A DNA stretch of 14,302 nucleotides from an uncultured bacterium (GTDB taxonomy: Bacteria > Spirochaetota > Spirochaetia > Sphaerochaetales > Sphaerochaetaceae). The position numbers and the translations under genes are program-made. Positions 1-7,256 of this stretch are shown here, piece by piece. A model generated the notes under the pieces. It was not told the DNA's origin and searched no databases. It saw only the letters and a program-made list of their open reading frames with translations. The stretch spans positions 1 to 14,302 of the forward strand of contig CAJMOS010000080.1 in NCBI GenBank assembly GCA_905215015.1, given 5' to 3'. Numbering within the stretch: position 1 is the first letter of the stretch; every line of letters begins with the position of its first letter.

Positions 1-243
1 CAGATTGCCGGCCGTGTGCATCAAACGGGACGATTTCGTACGTACCTGCTTTTCGTGAACCGCATCCGGATCGAACACTCCAAGGAGTACCTGAGACAGC
101 AGGGCATCCAGGTGAAAGAAGTGCCAAGGATGGTGGGAATCGCCAACGGGCAGTACTTTTTCCACCTGTTCAAGAAACTGACCGGAATGACGCCCAAGGA
201 ATATCAGCGGACCGCGTTCATGGGAAGGAAAGTGTCTGATTGA
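1..243 (+). CDS. AraC-family transcriptional regulator, C-terminal fragment (cut by window edge)
   Basis: The frame is open from base 1 to the stop at 241-243, so this is the 3' end of a longer gene. The fragment covers most of the two-helix-turn-helix AraC/XylS DNA-binding domain. The connecting helix (NRIRIEHSKEYLRQ) and the family signature near the end (QYFFHLFKKLTGMTPKEYQR) are both recognisable. AraC proteins bind promoter DNA through this domain, usually beside a ligand-binding N-terminal domain that lies outside the window. Two positions are unusual: the second HTH begins EVPRMVG where most members have EIAxxVG. This may mean divergence or early decay. An ATG at 16 opens the frame but falls inside the domain and is not a start. 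The stop overlaps the end of the opposing metallo-beta-lactamase gene. Family assignment is firm; the target is unknown. Confidence 0.8.
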   Translation, partial: QIAGRVHQTGRFRTYLLFVNRIRIEHSKEYLRQQGIQVKEVPRMVGIANGQYFFHLFKKLTGMTPKEYQRTAFMGRKVSD

Positions 244-1423
244 CCCCGTAGGTCACTTCCACCCCCTTCTGGCGGAGCGAAAGAGCCAAAGCTTCGCTCT
301 CAGCGAGGGGGGCGTGATACAGCATCACCTTCTTTGGATGGACGGACGATACGATTCTTGCCACGTCATCGCTATCTGGGTGCACCTTGATTGTTACCTG
401 GCTTGTACGCACCTCCTGGGTTTCCCTCAGGGTATAGCCCATGGTTCCCTTTGCCACATACCCGGTAAGGATGACCAAGCTTATGGGATCATGCCTGATT
501 CTTGCAAGATAAGACAGACCAACCGGGCTGGTAAGCATGCCGTCTGGGGTAAGGATGAGCCGGCCCTTCAGGGGCACGCTATCCCGCGTCGCCTCATCAC
601 TGACCACGCATCGGGGAACCGTGAAGGAACCCCGGAGCCATGTGCGGGCTTGAAGCAAATCCCTACACCGTTCAAACACGGTGCGTTCCACCACCAGTGA
701 AAACCCCGCCTGCCCCAATGCAACCAATACATCGCTTCCCCTTCCGTTTGCGGGAACAGGAAACAATACGCTGCCACCTGCGGCCACCGTTTTCTCGCAA
801 AGCTCAATCACCGTCTGATATTGCCGCTTCTGGGAAAAATGACTGGAGGCGTAGGCACTGTCCACAATCAGCACATCGCTGGAAGGAAATGGGTCAGCTG
901 CAAGCAAAAGGCCCTCGCTGGTCGTATCCCCGGTGTACAGCACCGTACCGGAAGGAAAATGAAATTGATACCAATAGCTTCCCCACATGTGGCCGCTTCG
1001 ACCGACGGCAAGAGGAACGCCCGAAACCGAATGGGAAGAGAGAGAAAGGGAATGGAACGGGACTGTGTCGATGAGGGAGGGATCAAAGGGTAAGGATCCT
1101 CCATGCTGTACGACATACATAGCCCATTTCCGCATGAATCCTGGGGCAAGGGAAATGGTCTCGGGAGAACCGTATACCGGTCCCCGGTAGCCTAGTTGGA
1201 GGAGATAGGGCAATGCCGCAGTATGGTCCTCATGGGCATGGGAAAGGAACACAGCCTCAAGCCGGCTGGCAATCTGACGGCTGACCAGAGGATACACCTC
1301 ATCCACCCTTCCCAGGATCCGTTTCACGCCGCAATCCAGTAGAAAGCAATGGCCATCGGCCTCCAGCAGGAAACAATTCCTCAGGTATTCTCCACTTCCC
1401 CCAAGAGCTCGAACATGTATCAT
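218..1423 (-). CDS. Metallo-beta-lactamase fold protein with beta-CASP / RNA-specificity features
   Basis: This 401-residue protein has the metal ligands of the MBL fold: HAHEDH at residues 62-67, His145 in SGHMWGS and Asp166 in YTGD. Beta-CASP-type features follow: IVDSAY near 186-191 (motif A position), GYVAKGTMG at 321-329, VHPD with His348 (motif B) and LYHAP with His370 (motif C). This arrangement is that of the CPSF73/YSH1-like group (COG1236), whose members process or degrade RNA. The length fits that group and is shorter than RNase J, which has an extra C-terminal domain. No signal peptide or membrane segment is seen, so it should be cytosolic. Canonical motif A is usually EsTY and motif C usually HGE, so substrate and activity are uncertain. 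The ATG at 1421-1423 lacks a good ribosome binding site. Its last 26 bases overlap the convergent AraC-type gene. Confidence 0.85.
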   Translation of the reverse strand: MIHVRALGGSGEYLRNCFLLEADGHCFLLDCGVKRILGRVDEVYPLVSRQIASRLEAVFLSHAHEDHTAALPYLLQLGYRGPVYGSPETISLAPGFMRKWAMYVVQHGGSLPFDPSLIDTVPFHSLSLSSHSVSGVPLAVGRSGHMWGSYWYQFHFPSGTVLYTGDTTSEGLLLAADPFPSSDVLIVDSAYASSHFSQKRQYQTVIELCEKTVAAGGSVLFPVPANGRGSDVLVALGQAGFSLVVERTVFERCRDLLQARTWLRGSFTVPRCVVSDEATRDSVPLKGRLILTPDGMLTSPVGLSYLARIRHDPISLVILTGYVAKGTMGYTLRETQEVRTSQVTIKVHPDSDDVARIVSSVHPKKVMLYHAPLAESEALALSLRQKGVEVTYGVNQTLSFP

Positions 1424-1432
1424 TTCGCATCA

Positions 1433-1438
1433 AGTATA
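1433..1438 (-). promoter_or_regulatory. Candidate -10 box immediately upstream of the MBL gene
   Basis: On the minus strand TATACT (5 of 6 to the sigma-70 consensus) lies 9 bases before the ATG at 1423. Transcription would start near 1426, leaving about 3 bases of leader. The -35 region is poor (nothing like TTGACA at 16-18 bases), so this is weaker than the other promoters listed. It would explain why the gene has no Shine-Dalgarno site. Confidence 0.4.
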
Positions 1439-1534
1439 CCTGAAATCGGTCATGGATACAGCCGGTTTTACGCCAGTTTTCTCTTCTCTTATTTGTGACT
1501 CGCCGACGAAGGCAGGTCGAGACGACGACAGAGC

Positions 1535-2440
1535 CTAGGCAATCTCGGAATTGGGTGTCTGTACCGGCTCGTTTTCTGTTTGAACAATCGTCTTCCTCAG
1601 GTTTTCCTTCCCCTGCAGGACGGCAATCGCGGCGTTGAGTAGCTTGATTCGAGGGATATCCCCGATTTGACGCTGTTCGTCTGCCTGCTCTCCCTGCCGT
1701 CGGTACTGGATGTAGGAAGCTTCGATATCCGGCGTGTTCATCCACTTCTCCGGCCAGCAAATAATCTATTCCTCATCCTGCTCGTCACAATCCACCGTGG
1801 TGACAAAACCGGCTGAGCGGGTCATGAAGTCGAGCAGATTCTCGGCAATCGGTCCCCCTCCCTCAATCATACTATGGGAACGGGCGGCAAACTGCTCGCT
1901 CTTCAACCGCATCACCTCCGCGACCGACATGGTGTCCGTCTCGCTGAACTCGTAACCTTGATAAACGATGCCGAGACGAGACGCATCCTCAATCTACTTC
2001 ATCTCAGACTGCTGTTCCTGAGCTGTGGCCTCACTACCATTTCTGGAACGTGGCGATGTGAGATGAGGATATATCTGCCTCCTTCACCCGGTCATTGAAC
2101 CAATCGGGCATACGGACTAGGATCACGCCAGCCACGGCCCAGCAGGACCTGTGCCTCAGGACAACGCAATCATTGGCAAAAGAGGAAAGCAATATGCACG
2201 GACCGTCAAGCAGGATGCCGCAGAAATAGGAGTCCGGCTCTCTGGGACAGCAGGGCGATATCCACCTGGGAACCGGAAAGCCCGACTTCTATCTTTCCTT
2301 GTACCCATGTTTCTCCAGCATGACCAGAATCTCCTCCGCCACCACATTCCTGTTTTGGTTCTTCCGCTCGTCCCCTTTCAGATTGGTCTGGCTTGTGAAC
2401 TTCAGGAAGTTTCTCATGTCATTGCCGCCCTTTGAGAGAA
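1535..2440 (-). pseudogene. Decayed C-terminus of a DUF4011/AAA_11-12/MTES_1575/DUF3320-type helicase-nuclease
   Basis: Minus-strand reading gives pieces in the right order but in shifting frames with stops. From about 2438 to 2292 it reads MRNFLKFTSQTN...VVAEEILVMLEKHGYK, then after a frame change EVGLSGSQVDIALL, then a segment with GILLDG and DWFNDRVKEAD, and in another frame VLLGRGWR. These resemble the Vsr-like nuclease domain (REase_MTES_1575), whose usual form is VGxSxxkIDLAV, GIxxDG, RGWRIxRxWSxDWF. Then about 2020-1538, interrupted by two TAG stops, comes GPIAENLLDFMTRSAGF, then CWPEKW and DIPRIKLLNAAIAVLQ. These resemble DUF3320 (EGPIxxxLL, FxWP, DIPxxExxNA). The domain order matches intact family members, which run to well over 1,000 residues and are often found among defence genes. 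Only about 300 codons remain, with no helicase core. Family identification is from memory of the motifs. Confidence 0.72.
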
Positions 2441-2494
2441 TTACTGATTATGGGATATCAAAATTAAATATGATAAAAAATCGTTCTATATCCG

Positions 2495-4249
2495 TTAGGA
2501 TTCATACAAAGGCACGAACCTCTGCTTCACCCCATCGACGATTCCTTCGTCGGTCACCACGAATCCCGGCAGGACCGGCAAGGCGGAGGTGGCGTAGCGC
2601 AGCACGTTGCCCGGCTGGTCGAACAGGCATGACGAGGCTTGCTCGAACGCCTTGATGGCCCGGCCCACCTCATTCACCGGCTTATCCACCATCAATCCTC
2701 CAACGGGGAGCGGCAAGGAGCCAAGCACCTTGCCCTGCAAGGCGGCGGAGAACCCGCCGCCAATCCGTTTCAGCTCGGCAACCGCCAAAGCCGCGTCATC
2801 GGGGTTTCGGGAGAAAACGAGGATGTTGTGGCAATCATGGCTCACCGTAGTCGCATAGGCTCCGCGCACCAGGCCGGTATGGGCGAACAAAGCCATAGCA
2901 TGGCAGGGTTTCCCATAGCGGTTAATCACCGCCATCAGGCATACCTCGGGCTTTGAAGAGAAATCCACAAGCCCGTCCTTTGCAGGATACGCCACATAAG
3001 AGGCGCTGTGAAAATGGCCCCCACGCCCTTTGTAGTCCAAGGTGCACACACGTTTTCCAGTGTCCTTCAGCGTAAAGAAGGAAGGAGGCAGATCGGGAAT
3101 CTGGAGAGTCCCCTCTCCGAAACTATGTGACTTCCCTTGGGGCGTGACCAAACACCGCCCATCACGGGCGACCAGCCTGCCCCCCACGAACACCATCGTC
3201 GGGCGGCAACCGTTCAGGTCGGGCAGGATCTGGAAATCAGCGACGAATCCCGGCGCAATCACGCCGAGGTCCTCCAATCCGTACTCGCGCGATGCGTTGT
3301 ATGAAGCGAAGCGCACGCCGTCGATTGGATCCAAGCCATACGAGACAGCTTCTCCGAAGATCTTGTTCAGATGCCCTTTCTCCAAGATGGTCTCGGCGTA
3401 CAGGTCGTCGGTACAGAACGAGACATGGTCCTTCCATCTGACTGGCTTAATCGCCTGAATCGCCTTTTGCAGGTTGTTGGAGAGCGAGCTACTCTTTAGA
3501 TTAATATGCATGCCGAGACGGAGCTTGCGAATACATTCCTCCCCGGTGCGGCACTCATGGTCATTGACCACGCCAGAGGCGATATAGCCATCCAACCGCT
3601 GTCCGTCCAGCATGGGGGCATGACCCTGGATGAAGGCCTGCTTCCTCAGGGCGAGGGAGAGCTCGCCTGCCATGCGAGGATTGTTCTCCACCACACCCCG
3701 GTAGTCCATCACCTCTCCAAGACCGATGATTTCCGGTTCTTTCAACAGCGACTCGATATCGGAAAGGCCCAGCACCGCACCCCCCTTCTCAAGTGGCGGA
3801 TTGGACGGCACGCAAGAAGGAGCAAGAAGAAAATGCCGGAGCGGCATGCGCCGTGCTTTGCGAACCATAGCGAGCACCCCCTCCTTGCCCATCACATTTG
3901 CGATTTCATGGGGATCACTGATGATGGTGGTGGTTCCCCACACAAGCACCGCGCTGGCGAACCAATCCGGTGTCATCATCGTGCTCTCCACATGGATATG
4001 GGTGTCGATGAAGCCGGGGACCAGATAGGCGCCATGGGCATCATAGGTGGTGGCCGCCGTACAGGCCAGTGGAGCATCTTTGGTCGAGACGGCGCAGATT
4101 AGGTCGCCAGACACATAGACGTCGGCAGGATATATCTCCCCTGTCACGACATTGACCAGCTTTGCATTGGTGACGGCTACGTCGCAGGGAATGCGGCCCA
4201 TCGCTGCGTCAATCGCTTTCCTCCGATCGGTCTGTACAGATATCCGCAT
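2495..4249 (-). CDS. ade: Adenine deaminase
   Basis: This 584-residue amidohydrolase converts adenine to hypoxanthine and ammonia (EC 3.5.4.2) in the cytosol, feeding purine salvage. Metal and active-site motifs are present in order: GFIDTHIHVEST (His84, His86), SDPHEIANV near 111-119, GLGEVMDY around Glu179, QGHAP with His210, and CTDD with Asp281-Asp282. The Ade-specific C-terminal domain is also present, with SHDCHNI and GGLMVDKPVNEV. Length is normal for bacterial Ade. Two in-frame starts are adjacent, GTG at 4250-4252 and ATG at 4247-4249. I chose ATG because a GAGG Shine-Dalgarno lies 6 bases before it and only 3 bases before the GTG. That site overlaps the TGA stop of the upstream permease gene, so the two are almost certainly cotranscribed and translationally coupled. 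No convincing terminator is seen downstream, only a T-rich stretch. Confidence 0.95.
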   Translation of the reverse strand: MRISVQTDRRKAIDAAMGRIPCDVAVTNAKLVNVVTGEIYPADVYVSGDLICAVSTKDAPLACTAATTYDAHGAYLVPGFIDTHIHVESTMMTPDWFASAVLVWGTTTIISDPHEIANVMGKEGVLAMVRKARRMPLRHFLLAPSCVPSNPPLEKGGAVLGLSDIESLLKEPEIIGLGEVMDYRGVVENNPRMAGELSLALRKQAFIQGHAPMLDGQRLDGYIASGVVNDHECRTGEECIRKLRLGMHINLKSSSLSNNLQKAIQAIKPVRWKDHVSFCTDDLYAETILEKGHLNKIFGEAVSYGLDPIDGVRFASYNASREYGLEDLGVIAPGFVADFQILPDLNGCRPTMVFVGGRLVARDGRCLVTPQGKSHSFGEGTLQIPDLPPSFFTLKDTGKRVCTLDYKGRGGHFHSASYVAYPAKDGLVDFSSKPEVCLMAVINRYGKPCHAMALFAHTGLVRGAYATTVSHDCHNILVFSRNPDDAALAVAELKRIGGGFSAALQGKVLGSLPLPVGGLMVDKPVNEVGRAIKAFEQASSCLFDQPGNVLRYATSALPVLPGFVVTDEGIVDGVKQRFVPLYES

Positions 4250-4257
4250 CACTTACC

Positions 4258-5598
4258 TCACAGCACGAACTGAAGGCAGGACAATATAGTCAGGATGATT
4301 GTCGGAATCGAAGGCAACGCTCCTTTGTCGTGGCGGGCGGAAGTGAAGAGCGCATACGCCCATTTGATGACACAGTAGGCAAGTAGCCCGATTGCAATTC
4401 CCTGGCTGATTCCGTAGAACAGCATGGCCAGCATCATGATTGCCACCGGCGGCCATTCGATGTCGGAGAAATCAACGTTCTTCAGTCCCTGTAACATCGA
4501 GATGCCGATCATAACCAGCACCGGTGCGGTCGCCGCGTCGGGGATCATCAAGAACAGTGGAGCAAAGAAAATGCAGAGCAGGAACATGATGCCGGTGACA
4601 AATGCGGTCAGACCGGTTCTTCCACCAACCTCGACGCCCGAAGCGCTCTCCACGTAGGTCGTCACCACCGCCAGTCCGGTGCAGGCGCCGACACATGTGC
4701 CGAACGCATCCACAAGGAACACCTTGCCGATTGCCGGGAAATTGCCGTTCTCGTCCATCATTCCGATTTTACCGGCAAGGCCGAGGGCGGTTGCCAGAGT
4801 ACCGAAGAAATCACTGATGAAGAAGGCGAAGATCAACGGGATAAACTCCAAGCGGAATGCACCGGGGATGTCAGCCTTGAAACAGACATTCTTCACCGAA
4901 GTCCACCCGCCATGGGTCACGAAGCTCTCCGGAAGGTTGACACAGCCCATGCCAAGCCCGATTAAGGTGGTGACGATAATGGAAAGGAGCAACGCTCCTC
5001 TGATCCGGTACACGCGACCGCCGATGGAGAACCGGGCGTACGAAAGGAGCAATGTGACGGCGATGCCAATCAGGGCAAGTCTGGTCGTCGGCTGGGAGAG
5101 ATCGCCGAATCCCTTGAAGTTGGGATTGATGATTTTCGCATTGGACAGCGCGGTGCGGATGATGAACATGCCCAGTCCTGCGCTGATGCCGATCTTGATG
5201 TTCTTCGGGATGACTTCCACAATCTTCTCGCGGATATTGAACAGACTGAGAACCAGGAAAATGATACCTTCAATCAGCACCATGCCAAGCGCCTGCTGCC
5301 AAGTTCCCAAGTGTGGCAGGACGATGCCGGTGGCGACCACGACACAGGAACCGATTCCAGGCGCAAGCGCGAACGGCAGGTTGGTTGTCAGCCCCATCAG
5401 GATGGTAATCAATCCGGAAACCAGGGCGGTGGTGATTAGCACCCCTACACTGTCCATTCCCGCCATACCCATGAATTTCGGGTTGAGAATCAAAATGTAG
5501 GCCATGGTCGCGAACGTCGTAATTCCGGCCAGAATCTTCGTCTTCACATTGGTTCCTGCTTTCGCAAGACCAAACCGTGCATTGATGGTGCTGTGCAT
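4258..5598 (-). CDS. NCS2-family purine base permease (AzgA/PbuG-like)
   Basis: This 446-residue, strongly hydrophobic protein has the pattern of about 12-14 membrane segments expected of NCS2 nucleobase transporters in the AzgA/PbuG/PbuO branch. Matching motifs are TTFATMAYILILNP (28-40), NLPFALAPG (73-81), SDFFGTLATALGLAGK (262-277) and the family signature VVTTYVESASGVEVGGRTGLTA (311-332), with Glu317 in the expected substrate-site position. It probably imports adenine, hypoxanthine or guanine with protons. Adenine is favoured because ade follows 8 bases downstream. Two motifs are atypical: the TM3 APGMGxNA box reads APGIGSCV, and the TM8 FDT box reads FGT (Gly266), so the exact substrate may differ from that of characterised members. 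The ATG is preceded by a strong GGAGG with a 6-base spacer, and its promoter contains a likely repressor site. Confidence 0.9.
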   Translation of the reverse strand: MHSTINARFGLAKAGTNVKTKILAGITTFATMAYILILNPKFMGMAGMDSVGVLITTALVSGLITILMGLTTNLPFALAPGIGSCVVVATGIVLPHLGTWQQALGMVLIEGIIFLVLSLFNIREKIVEVIPKNIKIGISAGLGMFIIRTALSNAKIINPNFKGFGDLSQPTTRLALIGIAVTLLLSYARFSIGGRVYRIRGALLLSIIVTTLIGLGMGCVNLPESFVTHGGWTSVKNVCFKADIPGAFRLEFIPLIFAFFISDFFGTLATALGLAGKIGMMDENGNFPAIGKVFLVDAFGTCVGACTGLAVVTTYVESASGVEVGGRTGLTAFVTGIMFLLCIFFAPLFLMIPDAATAPVLVMIGISMLQGLKNVDFSDIEWPPVAIMMLAMLFYGISQGIAIGLLAYCVIKWAYALFTSARHDKGALPSIPTIILTILSCLQFVL

Positions 5599-5632
5599 AC
5601 AGATCCTCCAGAAGGAAAATCAAGATACGGAT

Positions 5633-5662
5633 AGTATGGTAATATGGTATTACCATTGTCAA
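5633..5662 (-). promoter_or_regulatory. Sigma-70-type promoter of the permease-ade operon
   Basis: On the minus strand the -35 is TTGACA (5657-5662, perfect), the spacer is 18 bases, and the -10 is CATACT (5633-5638, 4 of 6). The start should be near 5626, giving a leader of about 28 bases that contains the GGAGG ribosome binding site of the permease gene. The spacer is almost wholly occupied by an inverted repeat, described separately. Confidence 0.65.
5636..5656. promoter_or_regulatory. Likely GntR/HutC operator: perfect inverted repeat inside the promoter spacer
   Basis: ATGGTAAT (5636-5643) and ATTACCAT (5649-5656) are exact reverse complements separated by 5 bases. A nested repeat, ATGGTA-T-TACCAT, occupies 5644-5656. 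The sequence has the GGT...ACC character of HutC-subfamily operators. Its position between -35 and -10 would let a bound protein exclude RNA polymerase. The adjacent gntR gene is the obvious source of the repressor. This is an inference from sequence and position. Confidence 0.65.
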
Positions 5663-5705
5663 TAAAGGAAACGACAAGATATCAAAATACAACAAATTAC
5701 AACAC

Positions 5706-6443
5706 TCAACTCTTGCGAAACATATCGAACTTTACCACGTCGGTATTGTAGAAAGACCGGCCGTAGATAACTGGTTTTCCTCCTTGCTCAAACCCAATTC
5801 CGGTCAGGTCAAGCACCGCCTTGCAGGGAAATTCCTTGAAGACGGGATAGACAGAAGAGAGCGACTCGGTGTCAATGCAGGAGACTTCGATTTTGTCACT
5901 GATCACCAAAATGCCGCACTGGCGGGCAAGCACCATGAAGTTCGAACCTTTTTTCCATTCCCCTTGGGAGACAGGAGAGGGAAACAGCGAGACAGGAATG
6001 GAAGCATCGGAGAGGATTGCATGGATTCCATCGGCTTTGTACAGGCGGATGATCTGATACACCCCGGCTCCCTCTGGGATATCCAATGCCTTGGCCACCA
6101 CATCGTTTGCCTTGACCGTCCGCACCGAAAGAAGCTCGCAGGAAGAGGAGTGGCCGCTCTGGCGGATCACCTGTCCAAATTCCTTCATGCGGGAAAGGTC
6201 CACCTTGATCTGCAACGCGGAACGATTCACATAGGTCCCCCTCCCCTGCAGTCTCACCACGATGCCATCGTTTTCCAGGTCGGACAACGCACGGCGAATC
6301 GTGATGCGGCTCACCCCGAGCTTGGCTCCGAGTTCCGACTCAGGGGGAAGTTTAGAGGAACGCGACAAATCCATCGAACGGATGGACCTGAGCAGCGCAT
6401 CCCTCACATCATCAGCTAATCCTTTCCGGACAATTCGTTGCAT
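5706..6443 (-). CDS. GntR-family regulator, HutC subfamily (UTRA ligand domain)
   Basis: With the chosen start the protein has 245 residues. A GntR winged helix-turn-helix occupies about residues 8-72 (KLPPESELGAKLGVSR, then ITIRRALSDLENDGIVVRLQ and GRGTYV). A UTRA effector domain follows from about 95 to 238, with the usual pattern through VYQIIRLYKADG to GRSFYNTDVVKFD. HutC-type proteins are usually repressors released by a small ligand. The gene lies 107 bases upstream of the permease and ade on the same strand, so it probably controls purine uptake in response to a purine-related metabolite; the ligand cannot be read from sequence. The frame also allows a GTG at 6483-6485 (259 residues). 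I prefer ATG at 6441-6443 because a promoter lies between the two and neither codon has a ribosome binding site. Confidence 0.88.
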   Translation of the reverse strand: MQRIVRKGLADDVRDALLRSIRSMDLSRSSKLPPESELGAKLGVSRITIRRALSDLENDGIVVRLQGRGTYVNRSALQIKVDLSRMKEFGQVIRQSGHSSSCELLSVRTVKANDVVAKALDIPEGAGVYQIIRLYKADGIHAILSDASIPVSLFPSPVSQGEWKKGSNFMVLARQCGILVISDKIEVSCIDTESLSSVYPVFKEFPCKAVLDLTGIGFEQGGKPVIYGRSFYNTDVVKFDMFRKS

Positions 6444-6450
6444 GGATTCC

Positions 6451-6479
6451 ACATTAATGGAGGGAAAGAGGGATGTCAA
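6451..6479 (-). promoter_or_regulatory. Promoter of gntR abutting its ATG
   Basis: On the minus strand the -35 is TTGACA (6474-6479), the spacer is 17 bases, and the -10 is TAATGT (6451-6456, a weak match). The ATG begins 7 bases after the -10, so transcription would start at or one base before the start codon. The upstream GTG (6483-6485) lies outside the transcript, which supports the ATG start. The perfect -35 and the spacing are the main evidence; the weak -10 limits confidence. Confidence 0.5.
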
Positions 6480-6489
6480 ATTCACACGT

Positions 6490-7255
6490 GGCTGAAAACC
6501 GGAAGATTCATAGCAACTTGGATAATTTTCCCCTCAAATACTATGCTGCTCATGAGGTGGATCATGGGCAAGATGGTTCTGTCCCATTTCACCCCGCGCA
6601 TCCTGCTGAGCCTAACCGCCACACCCGAACGGCTTGACGACAGAATATCCTGAAATGCTTCAACGGACATAAGATGTTGGCAGATCCGCCTCCCCGAGGC
6701 AATTAACCGACAATCTCTGGTGCCATTCCACTACTACGGCGCAACTGACGGAACGGACCAGAAAACCCTGAACAAATCAAGGGGAGGATACGAGACTGGC
6801 GATTGGGAAATCTGTATATCTCGAGCTCTGCGGCAGAGAAACGCGCCCAATCGATCATCAATATCATTTCCCGCTATGCCGGCAATCCGAGGGAGATGAA
6901 ATACCCGAGAATCAGCGTCTCCTCCAAGCATGCCTGGTTCATGGCAGATTAATTCAACAGCCATGGCATCCCCTCCCTAGCCCTTTTGTGAACATCAACT
7001 AGAGGAGAGCGTAATTCGGCACGTAACAGACTGGAAAAGAAACATATCAATTGTATTTTCGTCGTCGGCTTGTACAATACAGAAACTAATCGACTACCAC
7101 ACCGCTTTCCACAACCGTCAAACAATAGCCCAGTTCCTCGAATATTCTCACATGAATGCCTACGGATCCAGGGGACACCCAATACTTCTTCTCCAAGATC
7201 TACGGGAACTCCTGTAAACCCCTCAAAACTGGCTATCCCGCAAATGCTGGTTTGA
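6490..7255 (+). pseudogene. Decayed DUF3427-type DEAD/DEAH-box helicase remnant
   Basis: The plus strand carries helicase fragments in the correct order, split by frameshifts and stops. They run LDNFPLKYYAAHEVDHG (ruin of a DExH box), then HFTPRILLSLTATPERLDD (motif III, about 6582-6635), NILKCFNGHKM, and IRLPEAINRQSLVPFHYYG (about 6688-6742). After these come RGGYETGD, SAAEKRAQSIINIISRYAG, SVSSKHAWFMAD followed by a TAA stop and then FNSHGIPSLAL (about 6918-6982), and finally ERNSARNRLEKKHINCIFVV and LYN near 7075. This succession (TATPER, EIRLPEAI, LxPFxYFG, VSxxHAxxMAxxFNxxGIPS) is what I know from restriction-type helicases with DUF3427. The PLD-like N-terminus is missing. Downstream, TIAQFLEYSHMNAYG (about 7121-7165) may be residual C-terminus, but that is uncertain. 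No reading frame here is a working gene. Confidence 0.72.
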
Positions 7256-7256
7256 A

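Noticed and set aside
16..243. A complete 75-residue DNA-binding protein
   Set aside because: The frame is open to the window edge and the ATG falls within the AraC DNA-binding domain, so this is the truncated end of a larger gene.
1299..1760. A 153-codon minus-strand frame spanning the start of the MBL gene
   Set aside because: It overlaps the first part of the MBL gene in another frame and part of the DUF3320 remnant. Its translation is basic and unstructured, with no recognisable family.
1734..2435. Small plus-strand frames across this interval (for example 1734-1955 and 2151-2435)
   Set aside because: The minus strand of the same bases gives recognisable helicase-nuclease fragments, so these are chance frames opposite a pseudogene.
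2440..2494. A terminator after ade
   Set aside because: There is a T-rich run on the minus strand, but no stem of useful length precedes it.
3506..4102. A 198-codon plus-strand frame
   Set aside because: Antisense to the N-terminal half of adenine deaminase, with His-rich composition and no domain.
4679..5500. A 273-codon plus-strand frame
   Set aside because: Antisense shadow of the NCS2 permease; it is proline- and arginine-rich with no domain, and the permease motifs are unmistakable.
5599..5705. A purine riboswitch upstream of the permease gene
   Set aside because: The predicted leader is only about 28 bases and holds no three-way-junction sequence; the region is explained by a promoter plus an inverted repeat.
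6438..7255. Small frames that might be counted as hypothetical genes (6438-6653 plus, 6949-7296 minus, 7070-7255 plus)
   Set aside because: They are pieces or shadows of the decayed DUF3427 helicase; none has a start signal or conserved product of its own.
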